From Mangrovibacterium sp041596335 (lineage in GTDB: Bacteria; Bacteroidota; Bacteroidia; Bacteroidales; Prolixibacteraceae): 64,000 nt of DNA. Of this stretch, positions 44,415-54,805 are shown in pieces. The DNA lies in contig NZ_JBFHIT010000002.1 in NCBI RefSeq assembly GCF_041596335.1, positions 1 through 64,000 of the forward strand. Reading direction: 5' to 3'. A program made the translations under genes and the position numbers. Numbering within the stretch: position 1 is the stretch's first letter; the number at the start of each line of letters is the position of its first letter. The notes beneath the pieces were generated by a model. That model worked only from the letters and a program-made list of their open reading frames with translations. It was not told where the DNA came from and ran no database searches.

Positions 44415-45125
44415 ATGAGAACAGCAATAGTTACAGGAGCCAGCAAAGGAATAGGCAAGGCCATTGCACTGAAACTGGCATCGCTAAGCTACACGTTGGT
44501 CGTTGTTGGCCGTAGTAACGAGCAGCTTACAGCGGTCAAAAATACAATAGAAAAAATGGGCGTGCCATGTCTGGCTTTAGCTCTCGATCTACGTAATGAA
44601 AATACCCCTGAGTTAATCGTACAGGAGACCATTAAAAAATTTGGGCGCATTGATTTGTTGGTAAACAATGCCGGGATGGCACTTTCATCGTCGATCTCAG
44701 AAACCGACATGGCAACCTGGAATGCTCTGTTTGAGGTCAACGCCCGCGCTCCTTTCTTTTTATGTAAATCGGCCGTTCCTGCTCTGAAAAAAAGTGATCA
44801 TCCGATAATTATAAATATCAGTTCGGTGGTTGGTTTTAAGGGTTATGCGGGGCAGGCGGCTTACGCATCATCAAAACATGCCCTGGCAGGCTTTACGAAA
44901 GTGCTGGCTAAAGAAGTGCAGTCCGATGGGATTAGAGTCCACCTTATTTCGCCTGGAGGTGTAAATACTGAAATGGTTCAGGAGATGCGCCCCGACATCA
45001 ATATCGAAGAATTGATACAAACCGAAGAGATTGCCGAATTGGTGCAGTTCCTGGTTACCCGAAAAGGGAACGGAACAATCGATCATTTTTATATTCGTCG
45101 ACAGAGCGGCTTGGCTTTCGACTAA
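44415..45125 (+). CDS. SDR-family oxidoreductase
   Basis: 236 residues, a classical short-chain dehydrogenase: glycine motif TGASKGIG (residues 7-14), NNAG, and catalytic Tyr150/Lys154 in YASSK. No signal peptide. Its sequence is clearly different from the SDR at 1488. The closing segment (HFYIRRQSGLAFD) is a little unusual. Substrate unknown; the context suggests a sugar or sugar-acid intermediate. Confidence 0.88.
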   Translation: MRTAIVTGASKGIGKAIALKLASLSYTLVVVGRSNEQLTAVKNTIEKMGVPCLALALDLRNENTPELIVQETIKKFGRIDLLVNNAGMALSSSISETDMATWNALFEVNARAPFFLCKSAVPALKKSDHPIIINISSVVGFKGYAGQAAYASSKHALAGFTKVLAKEVQSDGIRVHLISPGGVNTEMVQEMRPDINIEELIQTEEIAELVQFLVTRKGNGTIDHFYIRRQSGLAFD

Positions 45126-45448
45126 GCACCTTATGAGGGCTTGAAATTAATAAGTCGCAATTAATGGAATCTCCTGTCTATTCAATCTGTTCGTTGAAAA
45201 ACTTCTGCCGATTTATTCCAAAATAAGTTTGAAAGAAACAATGCTCGAATCGAGCAAGAATTGTCGTATGTGCTTGTTAGTGAGATGGAAGCGTTTGTGC
45301 TAATCGTGTGCATTGAATAAGCAAAACAATGCTTGAATAGAGAAAGTGTTTTAATTCTTATTAGCCAATATTTGTATTGATGAAGAATGAGAATGCTAGC
45401 TATAAACCTTGTGGAACCAACTAATTAATCAAACTTAACTCACTACTT
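45126..45448 (+). promoter_or_regulatory. susC regulatory region with two operator-like sites
   Basis: This 323-bp non-coding stretch holds TGCTCGAATCGAGCAAG at 45242-45258, of which 15 bp form a perfect palindrome, and TGCTTGAATAGAGAAAG at 45330-45346 (14 of 17 bases the same). Between them TGCATTGAATAAGCAAA (from 45309) resembles a degenerate third copy. The region precedes susC and is the best candidate for HTCS binding. The promoter itself is not clear. Confidence 0.6.
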
Positions 45449-48400
45449 ATGAAAAAAATCCTAACTGTTTTTTTATGGGTTATTAGTGTATCTGTATTTG
45501 CACAAACGCAGAATATTACAGGTAAAATAACCGACGCTTCGGGTGTACCACTCCCCGGAGTAACGATAGTTGAAAAGGGAACAACCAATGGGGGAGTTAC
45601 TGATATCGATGGTAACTATTCCGTAAAAGGCCTATCAAACAAATCTATTTTGGTTTACTCCTTTGTGGGTATGACCTCACAGGAAATTGAAGTTGGCAAC
45701 CAAACTGTAATTATGGTTACAATGGTTTCCGATGCAATTGGAATCGAAGAGGTGGTTGCCATTGGTTATGGTACGCGTACTAAAGCAAACCTTACAGGTG
45801 CTATCGGATCGCTTTCCGGCGACGATATGGTTAAAAGTCCTGCAGCAAACGTTATTCAAAGTTTAGCCGGTCAGGTATCGGGTGTGGTAATTAATACACG
45901 CTCTGGTCAACCAGGTGCTGAAAATACGGAAATGTATATTAGAGGTAAAGCAACCCTGAGTGGTTCAAATTCGCCTTTGGTACTTATTGATGGTGTCGGA
46001 GGCGATTTGGCGCGTCTTAACCCCGATGATATTGAATCGATTTCGGTATTAAAAGATGCATCAGCTGCCATTTACGGGGTAAACGCTTCAAATGGTGTAA
46101 TATTGGTTACCACCAAACGCGGTAGCGGCTTGGGAGCCCAGGTAACGGCAAAAGCAACCTGGTCGGTATCGCAACCTACCAAAAAAGTAAACTTTACGGA
46201 TAATTACCAAACGGCGCTGGCTATAAACGAATATAATTCAAACAAAGGTATAGCCACTGTTTACTCACAGGAAGATCTGGACCATTGGAAAAACGGAACC
46301 GATCCTATTGGCCATCCTACACAAGACTGGTATGACTATACCTATAAAGACTGGGCACCCCAGAAACGATACTCAGCGACCGTGAGTGGAGGGACAGAAA
46401 AAGTGAAATATTATGTTTCGGGTGATTTTTTAGATCAGAATTCGAATTACGAAAGAGGCGACGCGGTTTACAATAAACAATACCAGGTACGTTCTAATCT
46501 CGATTTTCAGGCAACCGATAACCTAAAACTGTCGTTAGATGTGTATGGGATTGTAAAAGACCGAAGTGCAGAGCGTTTTGGTGCCGGCCATACCATGCTG
46601 GCAGCAAAAGGAATGGGCCCCGAAATTACCATCTTTTATGAAGAAGACGGCTTGGTAGGCCCCGGGGAGAAAGGAAAGAACCCAATGATTATGGGCTCGA
46701 AAGAAGTGGGGTACAATGCTACTTATCAGGATAACTATCAGGGAATTTTCCGTTTCGACTATAAAATGGATTATTTGACAAAAGGGTTGTATACTGATGG
46801 TTGGGTTAAATATGGCGCAAATCATTCAAAACAATCATTTTGGGAAAATTCGTGGAATGTCTGGTCTTACAATGAAAATACAGGAACCTACGAAGCAATT
46901 GCAGGTGGTGAAACCGATACAGACCCATTTTTAGAAAAAACATTTACCGAGAGTTTTAGTGAATCGATGCATGCCAAATTAGGTTATATCCGCGATTTTG
47001 GCGACCACAGTGTCGATGCTTTTGTGGCTATTGAGTCAGGCGAAGGAAAATGGGAACAGCTTTATGGTTATAGGGGCGATTATCCTACCAATGCTTTGCA
47101 AACCATTAATGCTGGTGATGAATCAACCGACGCCAACTCGGGTTATGCAACAGAAAGTGGTTCCGTTAACTATTTTGGACGTTTAAACTATGCCTATAAA
47201 GGCAAATACCTGATTGATTTAACTTATCGGGTCGATGGTTCATATAAATACGCTCCCGGTTATCGCTTCGGTTATTTCCCCGGAGTTTCGGCAGCATGGC
47301 GTATTTCCGAAGAAGAATTTTTTAAGGGGGTAGGTTTTATAAATTATGCAAAATTGCGTGGTTCATGGGGTAAAATGGGTAACAACACCGCAGAAGCGTT
47401 CCAATACCTGGCAACCTACGGAGCAACAAGTGCAAAAGACCAAAAGGCCTACCTCGGAGAAAGTGGTACACCGGCATCATCATTTTATGTTTCAACTTAT
47501 CCGAACAAAGAGTTAACATGGGAGGTGCAAAGTACTTTTGATGTTGGATTAGATTTGCAATTTTTTGATGGCTTATTGGATTTTACCAGTGACTATTTCT
47601 ACAGTAACCGTGACCAGATTGCCATTACCAGAAATGCTTCGCTACCCGATTATTATGGAATTCCACTTCCTCAGGAAAATCTTGGAAAAGTTAACAGTTG
47701 GGGATTTGACGCCAGTTTAGGTTACCATAAACAGTTTAACAGCGATTGGTTCTTCTCGGCAATGGGGACTTTCACTTTTGCCCGTAACGAAGTCGAATAT
47801 ATGGACGAAGCAGCAGGAGTTGAAGAATGGCAGAAAAAGGAAGGGCACTCGGTTGACGTGCTGTTTGGAGAAGAAGATTATAATTCATACGACGGTAGTT
47901 ACAATACAAGACTGCTTTATGTCGCCGATGGTATTTTCCAAAACCAAGCTGAAATAGATGCTTATCCACACTTTGAAGGAACAGAACCCGGCGATATAAA
48001 ATATATCGACTACAACGATGATGATGCCATTACACCTGCCGACAGGGTGCGTTTTGATAAACCCATAACACCAGAAATTGTCTTTGGTCTAAGTTTAACA
48101 GGAAAATACAAAAATATTGATTTAACAGCTCGTTTTCAGGGGCAAGCCCGCTCGTGGCGTTTTATTCAGCCTTATGCCATTCGTAGCGATGAAGAGTTTT
48201 TCTTAAATCGCTGGCAGGAAGAAGGAGACAATGTATATCCTCGCATATATTACAAAATGGGAACATCGTCGAACGGAAACGATGTGAATGATAAACGCTC
48301 TACTTTCTGGCTGGAAGATGCTTCGTTTGTACGTTTAAAAACCCTTGAATTAGGATATAATCTTCCTTCACGTTTATGCGAAAAAATAGAAGTTGACGAA

Positions 48401-48535
48401 TTGAGGCTTTTTGTAAACGGAGAAAACCTATTCTGTATTGATGGAATTAAAATTAGTCGCGATGTAGAGCTGAATAACTGGGGTGACTACCCGATCCTTC
48501 GAATTGTAAGTGCAGGGGTTAGTCTAAAATTTTAA
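45449..48535 (+). CDS. susC: SusC/RagA-family TonB-dependent outer-membrane transporter
   Basis: 1028 residues. Signal peptide ending VFAQ; carboxypeptidase-regulatory-like domain (residues 22-100, ITGKITDASGVPLPGVTIVE); TonB-box region and plug (VVAIGYGTRTKANLTGAI, then VLKDASAAIYGVNASNGVILVTTKRG); and a 22-strand barrel ending AGVSLKF. It imports oligosaccharides across the outer membrane using TonB energy, with SusD as the lid. susD follows after 17 bp. Two operator-like sites lie upstream. It is the only complete importer in the window and probably serves all of the surrounding enzymes. Confidence 0.97.
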   Translation: MKKILTVFLWVISVSVFAQTQNITGKITDASGVPLPGVTIVEKGTTNGGVTDIDGNYSVKGLSNKSILVYSFVGMTSQEIEVGNQTVIMVTMVSDAIGIEEVVAIGYGTRTKANLTGAIGSLSGDDMVKSPAANVIQSLAGQVSGVVINTRSGQPGAENTEMYIRGKATLSGSNSPLVLIDGVGGDLARLNPDDIESISVLKDASAAIYGVNASNGVILVTTKRGSGLGAQVTAKATWSVSQPTKKVNFTDNYQTALAINEYNSNKGIATVYSQEDLDHWKNGTDPIGHPTQDWYDYTYKDWAPQKRYSATVSGGTEKVKYYVSGDFLDQNSNYERGDAVYNKQYQVRSNLDFQATDNLKLSLDVYGIVKDRSAERFGAGHTMLAAKGMGPEITIFYEEDGLVGPGEKGKNPMIMGSKEVGYNATYQDNYQGIFRFDYKMDYLTKGLYTDGWVKYGANHSKQSFWENSWNVWSYNENTGTYEAIAGGETDTDPFLEKTFTESFSESMHAKLGYIRDFGDHSVDAFVAIESGEGKWEQLYGYRGDYPTNALQTINAGDESTDANSGYATESGSVNYFGRLNYAYKGKYLIDLTYRVDGSYKYAPGYRFGYFPGVSAAWRISEEEFFKGVGFINYAKLRGSWGKMGNNTAEAFQYLATYGATSAKDQKAYLGESGTPASSFYVSTYPNKELTWEVQSTFDVGLDLQFFDGLLDFTSDYFYSNRDQIAITRNASLPDYYGIPLPQENLGKVNSWGFDASLGYHKQFNSDWFFSAMGTFTFARNEVEYMDEAAGVEEWQKKEGHSVDVLFGEEDYNSYDGSYNTRLLYVADGIFQNQAEIDAYPHFEGTEPGDIKYIDYNDDDAITPADRVRFDKPITPEIVFGLSLTGKYKNIDLTARFQGQARSWRFIQPYAIRSDEEFFLNRWQEEGDNVYPRIYYKMGTSSNGNDVNDKRSTFWLEDASFVRLKTLELGYNLPSRLCEKIEVDELRLFVNGENLFCIDGIKISRDVELNNWGDYPILRIVSAGVSLKF

Positions 48536-48552
48536 TTGAAAAGTAAAATAAG

Positions 48553-50262
48553 ATGAAAAAAATAGCATTAATATTCGTTTTACTGACAACGGTTTTATTT
48601 TCCTGTCAGGATGTGCTCGACAAAGAACCACTGGATGGTATGTCTGATGTAGCTATGTGGGGAGGAGAGGCAACAACACAAGCCTATGTGAATTCGGCCT
48701 ATGTGGCTGTTACCTATTTCTGGAATCACCCAACCTTGTATCGAAGTATTCCCTGGGGGCCATTTTATTCCGAAGGATGCGACGAAGGTTTTGCCCATCT
48801 CGGTATAGGAGGAGGAACTTATATTGCTACAGGCGAACTGTCTCCTTCAACCAGTCTCGACCTTAGCTCATGGAAAAGGATGTATTATTACGTTCAGCAC
48901 ATCAACACATTTTTTGATAATGATGAGGCTGGCCGATTGGTTGGCGACGAAGCAACAATTAACCGTTGGAGAGGTGATATGCACTTTATTAGGGCTTGGA
49001 TCTATTCTCGCCTGACAGATAGCTACGGAGGCGTTGTTTTAAGTAAAACAGCTTATACCGCCGAAGATATTGAGATCGATGATGTAAGGGCATCGTATGA
49101 CGAGTGTGTTGATTTTATGATTGAAGACTTGGATCAGGCAATTGCTTTGCTGCCGGAATCACTTTCTACTGGTGAAATTGGAAAAGCAACAAAAGGGATC
49201 GCAATGGCTTTAAAGGCACGTGTGCTTTTACATGCTGCCAGCGAACTGCATAACCCAAGTCACGATAACACCAAATGGCAGGATGCCAGCGATGCTGCAA
49301 TTGCTGTAATTAACTCTGGCTATTACAGTTTGTATCATCCGGAAAATTACAACGACATCTTCTTCGACTTCCAAAGCGAAGGAAATACAGAAACCATTCT
49401 TTCACGTCACGTAAGCGCTGCCGATGCAAGTATGCTGTTCTGGTACAATTTTCCAACAACCATGTTTGGGCCGGTAAGCTGGAAAGGCTGGGGTATTGGA
49501 ACTCCAACCCAGGCAATTGTTGATGCCTTTGAAATGGCCGATGGAACACCATATGACCGCGCTGTACACGGACAAAATCCGTATGAAAATCGTGAACCAC
49601 GGTTTTATGCCAACATTTTATTCGACGGAGCCGAATTTAGCAGCACCATTCCTCGTATCCCATCTGTAGCGGATATAGGTACAAAAGTACAAACCGGCCG
49701 ATACGTGTATACTCCTGGCGATACTATTTTAGGGTACGACCGTTTTGGTGGTGCACTTCAGGAAAAGGGAAATGCTACGCGTACCGGTTATTACATCAAA
49801 AAATTTGTATGGGAAGATGCCGATGAAATATTTGAAAAAGACCACATGCAAGTCATCTTTTTACGTTTATCGGAAATGTATTTGAATTATGCGGAAGCTC
49901 AGGTAGAGCTAGGAAATGGTGGTGAAGCAGCCAAATTTTTAAAACCGCTTCGCGACCGTGTTGGTCTGCCCACACCAGATGTGGTAACCATCGATGATGT
50001 GCGCCACGAGCGTAGGGTAGAGTTGGCTTTTGAAGGAAACCGCTTTTTCGATGTTCGTCGGTGGAAAATTCTGGACCAAACCTTTGTTGACCAGGAAAAA
50101 ACGGAATTAGTAATTGATTATACAGGAGCAGAACCGGTTAAAAAATTCAGCTATGTTCAGTTACAGGAACGTAACTACAACCCAGCTTATTATTACCTGC
50201 CAATTCCAGCTTCTGAAATTGAGAAAAATCCGAATCTGGAACAAAACCCAGGATATAACTAG
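48553..50262 (+). CDS. susD: SusD/RagB-family glycan-binding lipoprotein
   Basis: 569 residues with a lipoprotein signal ending in Cys18 (LFSCQD). Tetratricopeptide-type helical blocks typical of SusD are present (WRGDMHFIRAWIYSRLTDSYGGVVL, LKARVLLHAAS). The conserved C-terminal part reads VIFLRLSEMYLNYAEAQVELG and RRVELAFEGNRFFDVRRWK, and ends YYLPIPASEIEKNPNLEQNPGY. It sits at the cell surface and captures glycans for SusC. A long hairpin terminator follows, so susCD forms its own transcription unit. Confidence 0.97.
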   Translation: MKKIALIFVLLTTVLFSCQDVLDKEPLDGMSDVAMWGGEATTQAYVNSAYVAVTYFWNHPTLYRSIPWGPFYSEGCDEGFAHLGIGGGTYIATGELSPSTSLDLSSWKRMYYYVQHINTFFDNDEAGRLVGDEATINRWRGDMHFIRAWIYSRLTDSYGGVVLSKTAYTAEDIEIDDVRASYDECVDFMIEDLDQAIALLPESLSTGEIGKATKGIAMALKARVLLHAASELHNPSHDNTKWQDASDAAIAVINSGYYSLYHPENYNDIFFDFQSEGNTETILSRHVSAADASMLFWYNFPTTMFGPVSWKGWGIGTPTQAIVDAFEMADGTPYDRAVHGQNPYENREPRFYANILFDGAEFSSTIPRIPSVADIGTKVQTGRYVYTPGDTILGYDRFGGALQEKGNATRTGYYIKKFVWEDADEIFEKDHMQVIFLRLSEMYLNYAEAQVELGNGGEAAKFLKPLRDRVGLPTPDVVTIDDVRHERRVELAFEGNRFFDVRRWKILDQTFVDQEKTELVIDYTGAEPVKKFSYVQLQERNYNPAYYYLPIPASEIEKNPNLEQNPGYN

Positions 50263-50305
50263 TATGATGTAATTTACAATGATAGACATCGATGAATAGT
50301 TTGTT

Positions 50306-50354
50306 TAGCTTAAGAAAAGCGTGTGAAAATATTCACGCGCTTTTTCCTAAGCTA
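50306..50354. terminator. Strong bidirectional intrinsic terminator after susD
   Basis: A two-part hairpin: outer TAGCTTA (50306-50312) with TAAGCTA (50348-50354), and inner GCGTGTGAA / TTCACGCGC with loop AATA, flanked by AAAA on one side and TTTTT on the other, as expected for termination in both directions. Confidence 0.88.
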
Positions 50355-50401
50355 GTTTAGTTATGATAAGTAAGGTTGAACTTCATATAAAATAGTGAGC
50401 A

Positions 50402-50662
50402 TTGTTGGTATTATACGAATGCGCTTTTATTGGAAACAAGATTTGTCTAACAAAGATTCATCTACTACTATTTTTTAGTGCACCTGCTTCCATATTTGCT
50501 TCTGAAAAAGGAAAACAAAAACCAACCATTGTAGTTGTAAAAACCGACGACCAGGGAATTGGCGATCCGGCATGCATGGGAAATCGCCGCGTAAAAACGC
50601 CAAACCTCGATAAGAGTTATACCGTGCATCCGGCTTACTATGAATACATCGAAAAACTTTAA
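50402..50662 (+). pseudogene. Sulfatase N-terminal remnant
   Basis: The open frame (TTG or an internal start) encodes a hydrophobic leader and the sulfatase opening KPTIVVVKTDDQGIGD, followed by RRVKTPNLDK. It then jumps to an unrelated tail (SYTVHPAYYEYIEKL) and stops. The C-x-P-x-R motif and the catalytic body are gone. This is consistent with an internal deletion that fused the two ends of a former gene between susD and the GH141-like gene. Confidence 0.72.
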
Positions 50663-50673
50663 TTAATCGCGAA

Positions 50674-52911
50674 ATGAAAAACTTCTCAATGTTTCTGGTT
50701 CTTTTGTTGTTTATCGTCTTTTCGGCTTGCACCAATAGTAAAACAATTGAACTGTACGTTTCAGTTGAAGGGAACAATGCTGCTAGTGGAAATATCAAAG
50801 AACCTCTGGCAACGCTTCCTGCTGCAGTTCAAAAAATAAGAGACCTTAGAAAAGATGGAAATACCAATCCTGCAATTATTTACCTTAGGGAAGGTCGCCA
50901 TCAATTAAACAAAGCGTTGGTTCTTGGAATTGACGATGGAAGAACCCCGGGAGATAAACAAGTCGAGTTGGATAGGTATGGTGCTGGAGAAAGTACTGAA
51001 ACTCCTTATCTTACGATTACTGCTTATCCGGGAGAGTCTCCTGTTTTAAGTGCGGGGACAGCAGTTGACGGTTGGGAATTAGCGACAGAAGGGGTAACTG
51101 AACTGCCCGAGGAGGCAACAGGTAACGTTTGGGTTGCCAACATGCCTAAGAGCCTGAATAGCTTTTATACCCTATACGACTCAGAAGGGCGTTTAAAACG
51201 AGCGAGAGGAAAGGGTTTTGTGCCAACGAAAACAGGTGACAAAAAAACCTTGTTTTTTCCTGAAGGGGCTTTGAAAAACTGGGACAACTTGGAAGATGTT
51301 GAGGTTAATATCAGACCAAACCGGGCATGGATGATTAATATGCTTCCGCTTGCGTCGGTTGACGAAGTTAACCGTATCGCCAAAACAGGAGTTTCTGCAA
51401 CCTATGATCTAGGGAAGTTGCCAGCTTGGGTCCATACAAAGGATGGAACGCAAGCCTGGGTTGAAAATGTGATAGAAGCCTTGGATGAACCGGGAGAGTG
51501 GGTTGTAAATACAAAAACACGTAAAATTTATTTGTGGCCAGCTAATCCCGCAAAAGATGGTTCGCCTCAAGGTATTTTAGCACCTTCAACCAGTGAATTA
51601 ATTCGTGTAGAGGGCGAAATTAATTATGATGGGCCGGAAGATAAACCGGTTAAAGGAATTGCCATTTCGGGTATTACTTTCACACATGCTGACCGCTGGG
51701 GCTGGACAAACGATGACACCAGACTTGGTTGGGGCATGCAGCACGACTGGGATTTATTCGACCGGCCAACAGCCCTGATTCGTTTTCGTGGAGCCGAAGA
51801 CTGTTCCGTAACCGATTGCAACTTCCAAAACTCCGGAGGAACGGGGATCCGTTTGGATTTACATGCTCAGCGTAACCGCATTGAGAATTGTGAATTTGCT
51901 CATTTAGGAGAGGCCGGAATAATACTTGCTGGCTATGGAACAGGTACGAAAGATGTTAATCACCACAATGATATTCGTAATAATCACATCCATCATTTTA
52001 GCGAAATTACATGGCATTCGCCGGGAATTTGGGCATGGCAAAGTGGTCATAACCACATTGCTCATAATTATGTACACCATAGTGGGTATGCAGCAGTAAT
52101 CATTACAAACAGGGTTGAACCCGACAGACCCTTAAATGGTGAAGGAGGTAGAACTGTTCGGCATGCTGAAATTCCGCAATCTGTAATAGACAATACAAAA
52201 GAAACCTATGAAAGCTGGAAGGAGCGAGAGAAGTACATTCATGCTCGCCATAATTTATTCGAATACAACGAAATAAGCCACACCGTTCAGTTACTTTCTG
52301 ATGGAAATGGTATTTATGTTTCAGGCGCGGGTACGGGTAACATTATCCGTTACAACTACCTACACGATAATCTGGAGCACAGCTTTCCTTCCTGCATCCG
52401 GTGTGATGATGATCAGCATGAAACACTCATTTATGGAAATGTTCTTTACAACAACTATGGTTTTAGTGCAGGAATCGTTTCAAAAGGAAGAAATGATATT
52501 GTAAATAACTTCATTGTTGCCCCCGGAACTAAACCAACATGGGGGTATATCAGCTATGAATGGGTGAAGGTTACCGATTCAAAGTCGCAGCACAACATTA
52601 TTATTTCGCATTCCGATGGAGGGAATGCTCAGGGAGAAAGACCAATCGCCAGAAGTGAGGATGGTGACCCCAATATGGATGAAACCAACATGGATTTCAA
52701 CCTTTATTATCATGCCACCAATCCCGATTGGGTAAATGATCACCTGGCAAGAATGCGGAGCGCTGGAAACGAAAAAAACAGTCTTTTTGGCGACCCTCTG
52801 TTTACCGACCCGGCCAATGGCGATTTCAGTTTTAAAGAAGGAAGTCCGGCACCAAAGTTAGGAATTGAAGAACTTGATGTTTCGAAAATGGGACTCCTTC
52901 ATAAAAACTAA
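50674..52911 (+). CDS. GH141-like beta-helix glycoside hydrolase, lipoprotein
   Basis: 745 residues with a lipoprotein signal (Cys19 in FSAC). A right-handed parallel beta-helix opens LYVSVEGNNAASGNIKEPLATLPAAVQKIR, then IYLREGRH, YPGESPVLSAGTAVDGW, FTHADRWGW, and a coil region with HNHIAHNYVHHSGYAAVII and GIYVSGAGTGNIIRYNYLHD. This layout is that of GH141, whose characterised members include an alpha-L-fucosidase from the RG-II pathway. It begins 11 bp after the sulfatase remnant and is followed closely by GH29, so a fucoside substrate is likely. Confidence 0.8.
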   Translation: MKNFSMFLVLLLFIVFSACTNSKTIELYVSVEGNNAASGNIKEPLATLPAAVQKIRDLRKDGNTNPAIIYLREGRHQLNKALVLGIDDGRTPGDKQVELDRYGAGESTETPYLTITAYPGESPVLSAGTAVDGWELATEGVTELPEEATGNVWVANMPKSLNSFYTLYDSEGRLKRARGKGFVPTKTGDKKTLFFPEGALKNWDNLEDVEVNIRPNRAWMINMLPLASVDEVNRIAKTGVSATYDLGKLPAWVHTKDGTQAWVENVIEALDEPGEWVVNTKTRKIYLWPANPAKDGSPQGILAPSTSELIRVEGEINYDGPEDKPVKGIAISGITFTHADRWGWTNDDTRLGWGMQHDWDLFDRPTALIRFRGAEDCSVTDCNFQNSGGTGIRLDLHAQRNRIENCEFAHLGEAGIILAGYGTGTKDVNHHNDIRNNHIHHFSEITWHSPGIWAWQSGHNHIAHNYVHHSGYAAVIITNRVEPDRPLNGEGGRTVRHAEIPQSVIDNTKETYESWKEREKYIHARHNLFEYNEISHTVQLLSDGNGIYVSGAGTGNIIRYNYLHDNLEHSFPSCIRCDDDQHETLIYGNVLYNNYGFSAGIVSKGRNDIVNNFIVAPGTKPTWGYISYEWVKVTDSKSQHNIIISHSDGGNAQGERPIARSEDGDPNMDETNMDFNLYYHATNPDWVNDHLARMRSAGNEKNSLFGDPLFTDPANGDFSFKEGSPAPKLGIEELDVSKMGLLHKN

Positions 52912-52944
52912 TTGCGATATAATGAATTAACTAAACCTAAAACA

Positions 52945-54786
52945 ATGAACAACTCAACTTTGAAGACAACCTTAATCCTGTTGCTTATAGTCGCCGGACT
53001 ATTTCTTGTCGCTTGCCAAAATCAAAAAAGTAAAGATGGCTATGCCGACTCAGTAACCAAAATTCCAGGCAATATCGATTTCGGGAAAACGGATTCTTCT
53101 GCTTATACGCCCGAAATACGGGCAAATATGAAAAAATTGTACGACGATAAATTTGGCCTTTTTGTGCATTGGGGACCTTATGCGCAGTTGGAAGGAAAGT
53201 GGGATGGCAAAGAAGTATCGGCCGAATGGATTATGCGAAGAGGTGAAATCCCTATTAAAGATTATGAAAGGGAGGCTGCCGGTAAGTTTAAACCCAAAAA
53301 ATTTAATGCAGGAAATTTGGTTGATATTGCCGAAAATGCAGGGATGAAGTTTATTGTGATTACTGCCAAACACCACGATGGTTTTGCCATGTACAAATCG
53401 GCGCACCCATACAATATTGTCGACTTTGCAAATTTTGGACGCGATGTCTTGAAAGAGCTGGCAGATGAATGTGCAGAGCGGGACATGAAACTGGGGTTCT
53501 ACTACTCGCAAAGCCAGGATTGGCACGAAGAGGGTGGCTATGGCAATAACTGGGACTTTGAAGGACTTGACAGGCCACAAGACAAATTTGATGCTTATTT
53601 CAACGAAAAGGCGGTAATGCAAGTGAATGAGTTAACACGTAATTACGGCGATATTTTTATGATTTGGTTTGATACACCAACTCAAATGAGCGACGAAAAT
53701 TGCCGGCAAATGATGGATGTGGTAAAAGAAAATCAACCGGGGGCATTGGTAAATTCGCGCCTCGGTAACGGTTATGGTCATTTCGATGTTTCTATTGATA
53801 ACGGGAAAACACCAAGTGTGAGTAAGGCAACCTGGTTAGCCGACTTAAAAGTTCCGTGGCAAACACACGAATCGGTAACTACAGGCGGGTGGGGTTACAC
53901 ATCTTATGGCAGCGAAAACGACCGTTCGGCTGAATACACCGATTTTATTTACAGCCTCTGTCGCATTGTTGGTAGCGGAGGAGTTTATTTGCTGAATGTG
54001 GCTCCTCGTCCCGATGGAACCATTCCCGAATCGCAGGTAAACAGTATTACTGCCATTGGCGATTGGTTGAAAATTAATGGAGAAGCTATTTACGGAGCCG
54101 ACCCAAGTCCGCTGAAATTTCCACCTTTTGCAATTACCAGCAAACCGGGTAAAGTTTACCTTCATTTAAACAATATTGAGGATAATACGGCTGAGCTGAA
54201 TGGATTACTATCGAAAGTAAACAAAGCCTATTGTTTGGCCGATGAATCGCAACAAGCGCTTTCGTTTACGCAGAAGAACGAGAGATTGACGGTTACAATT
54301 CCTGAAAAATTAAAACAGCCAAGGGTAACTGTGGTGGTACTCGAACTAAATGACGAACAGGCGAGAGTAGTTGACGAAACTTTACAACAAGCAAAAGATG
54401 GTAGCATAAAACTTCCGGTTGCAAAATGCGAATTTGCTACCCGACGAATTGGCTATGATTACGAGGAACAAACGACTCATGCGTGGGGTGGAAAATCCAA
54501 CCAGGGTTTAATCTGGACGGTAAACATTACTAAGCCAGGCTCATTCAAAGTAATTAGCGAAGACAATGGGCACGACAAACTAAGCTACGAATTAATTACT
54601 CCTACCGATACGCTCGAAGTGTTTCCAAAAGGTAGTGTAGAGAAGATAACTAAAAAAGCACAACAAGGTAGTATTGAAATTGTAAACTCAGGAACCATTA
54701 TTATAAAAGCTTATCCGAAGCAAACCATTGAATGGTGGAATGAATTCAAGTTAAAAGGGATTGAATTGGTGCCTGCAAAAAAATAA
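52945..54786 (+). CDS. GH29 alpha-L-fucosidase, lipoprotein
   Basis: 613 residues from ATG 52945, which gives a lipoprotein signal with Cys24 (LVAC); the in-frame ATG at 52912 would place extra residues before it. Catalytic barrel blocks: FGLFVHWGPYAQLEGKW, FIVITAKHHDGFAMYKS and the nucleophile Asp243 in FMIWFDTP. The C-terminal quarter (from about residue 490, with ATRRIGYDYEEQTTHAWGG) is an added beta-sandwich, perhaps carbohydrate-binding. It is a retaining fucosidase at the membrane surface. The end of its frame overlaps the upstream in-frame extension of the next gene. Confidence 0.94.
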   Translation: MNNSTLKTTLILLLIVAGLFLVACQNQKSKDGYADSVTKIPGNIDFGKTDSSAYTPEIRANMKKLYDDKFGLFVHWGPYAQLEGKWDGKEVSAEWIMRRGEIPIKDYEREAAGKFKPKKFNAGNLVDIAENAGMKFIVITAKHHDGFAMYKSAHPYNIVDFANFGRDVLKELADECAERDMKLGFYYSQSQDWHEEGGYGNNWDFEGLDRPQDKFDAYFNEKAVMQVNELTRNYGDIFMIWFDTPTQMSDENCRQMMDVVKENQPGALVNSRLGNGYGHFDVSIDNGKTPSVSKATWLADLKVPWQTHESVTTGGWGYTSYGSENDRSAEYTDFIYSLCRIVGSGGVYLLNVAPRPDGTIPESQVNSITAIGDWLKINGEAIYGADPSPLKFPPFAITSKPGKVYLHLNNIEDNTAELNGLLSKVNKAYCLADESQQALSFTQKNERLTVTIPEKLKQPRVTVVVLELNDEQARVVDETLQQAKDGSIKLPVAKCEFATRRIGYDYEEQTTHAWGGKSNQGLIWTVNITKPGSFKVISEDNGHDKLSYELITPTDTLEVFPKGSVEKITKKAQQGSIEIVNSGTIIIKAYPKQTIEWWNEFKLKGIELVPAKK

Positions 54787-54805
54787 CAACTTAAACCAAC
54801 TAAGA

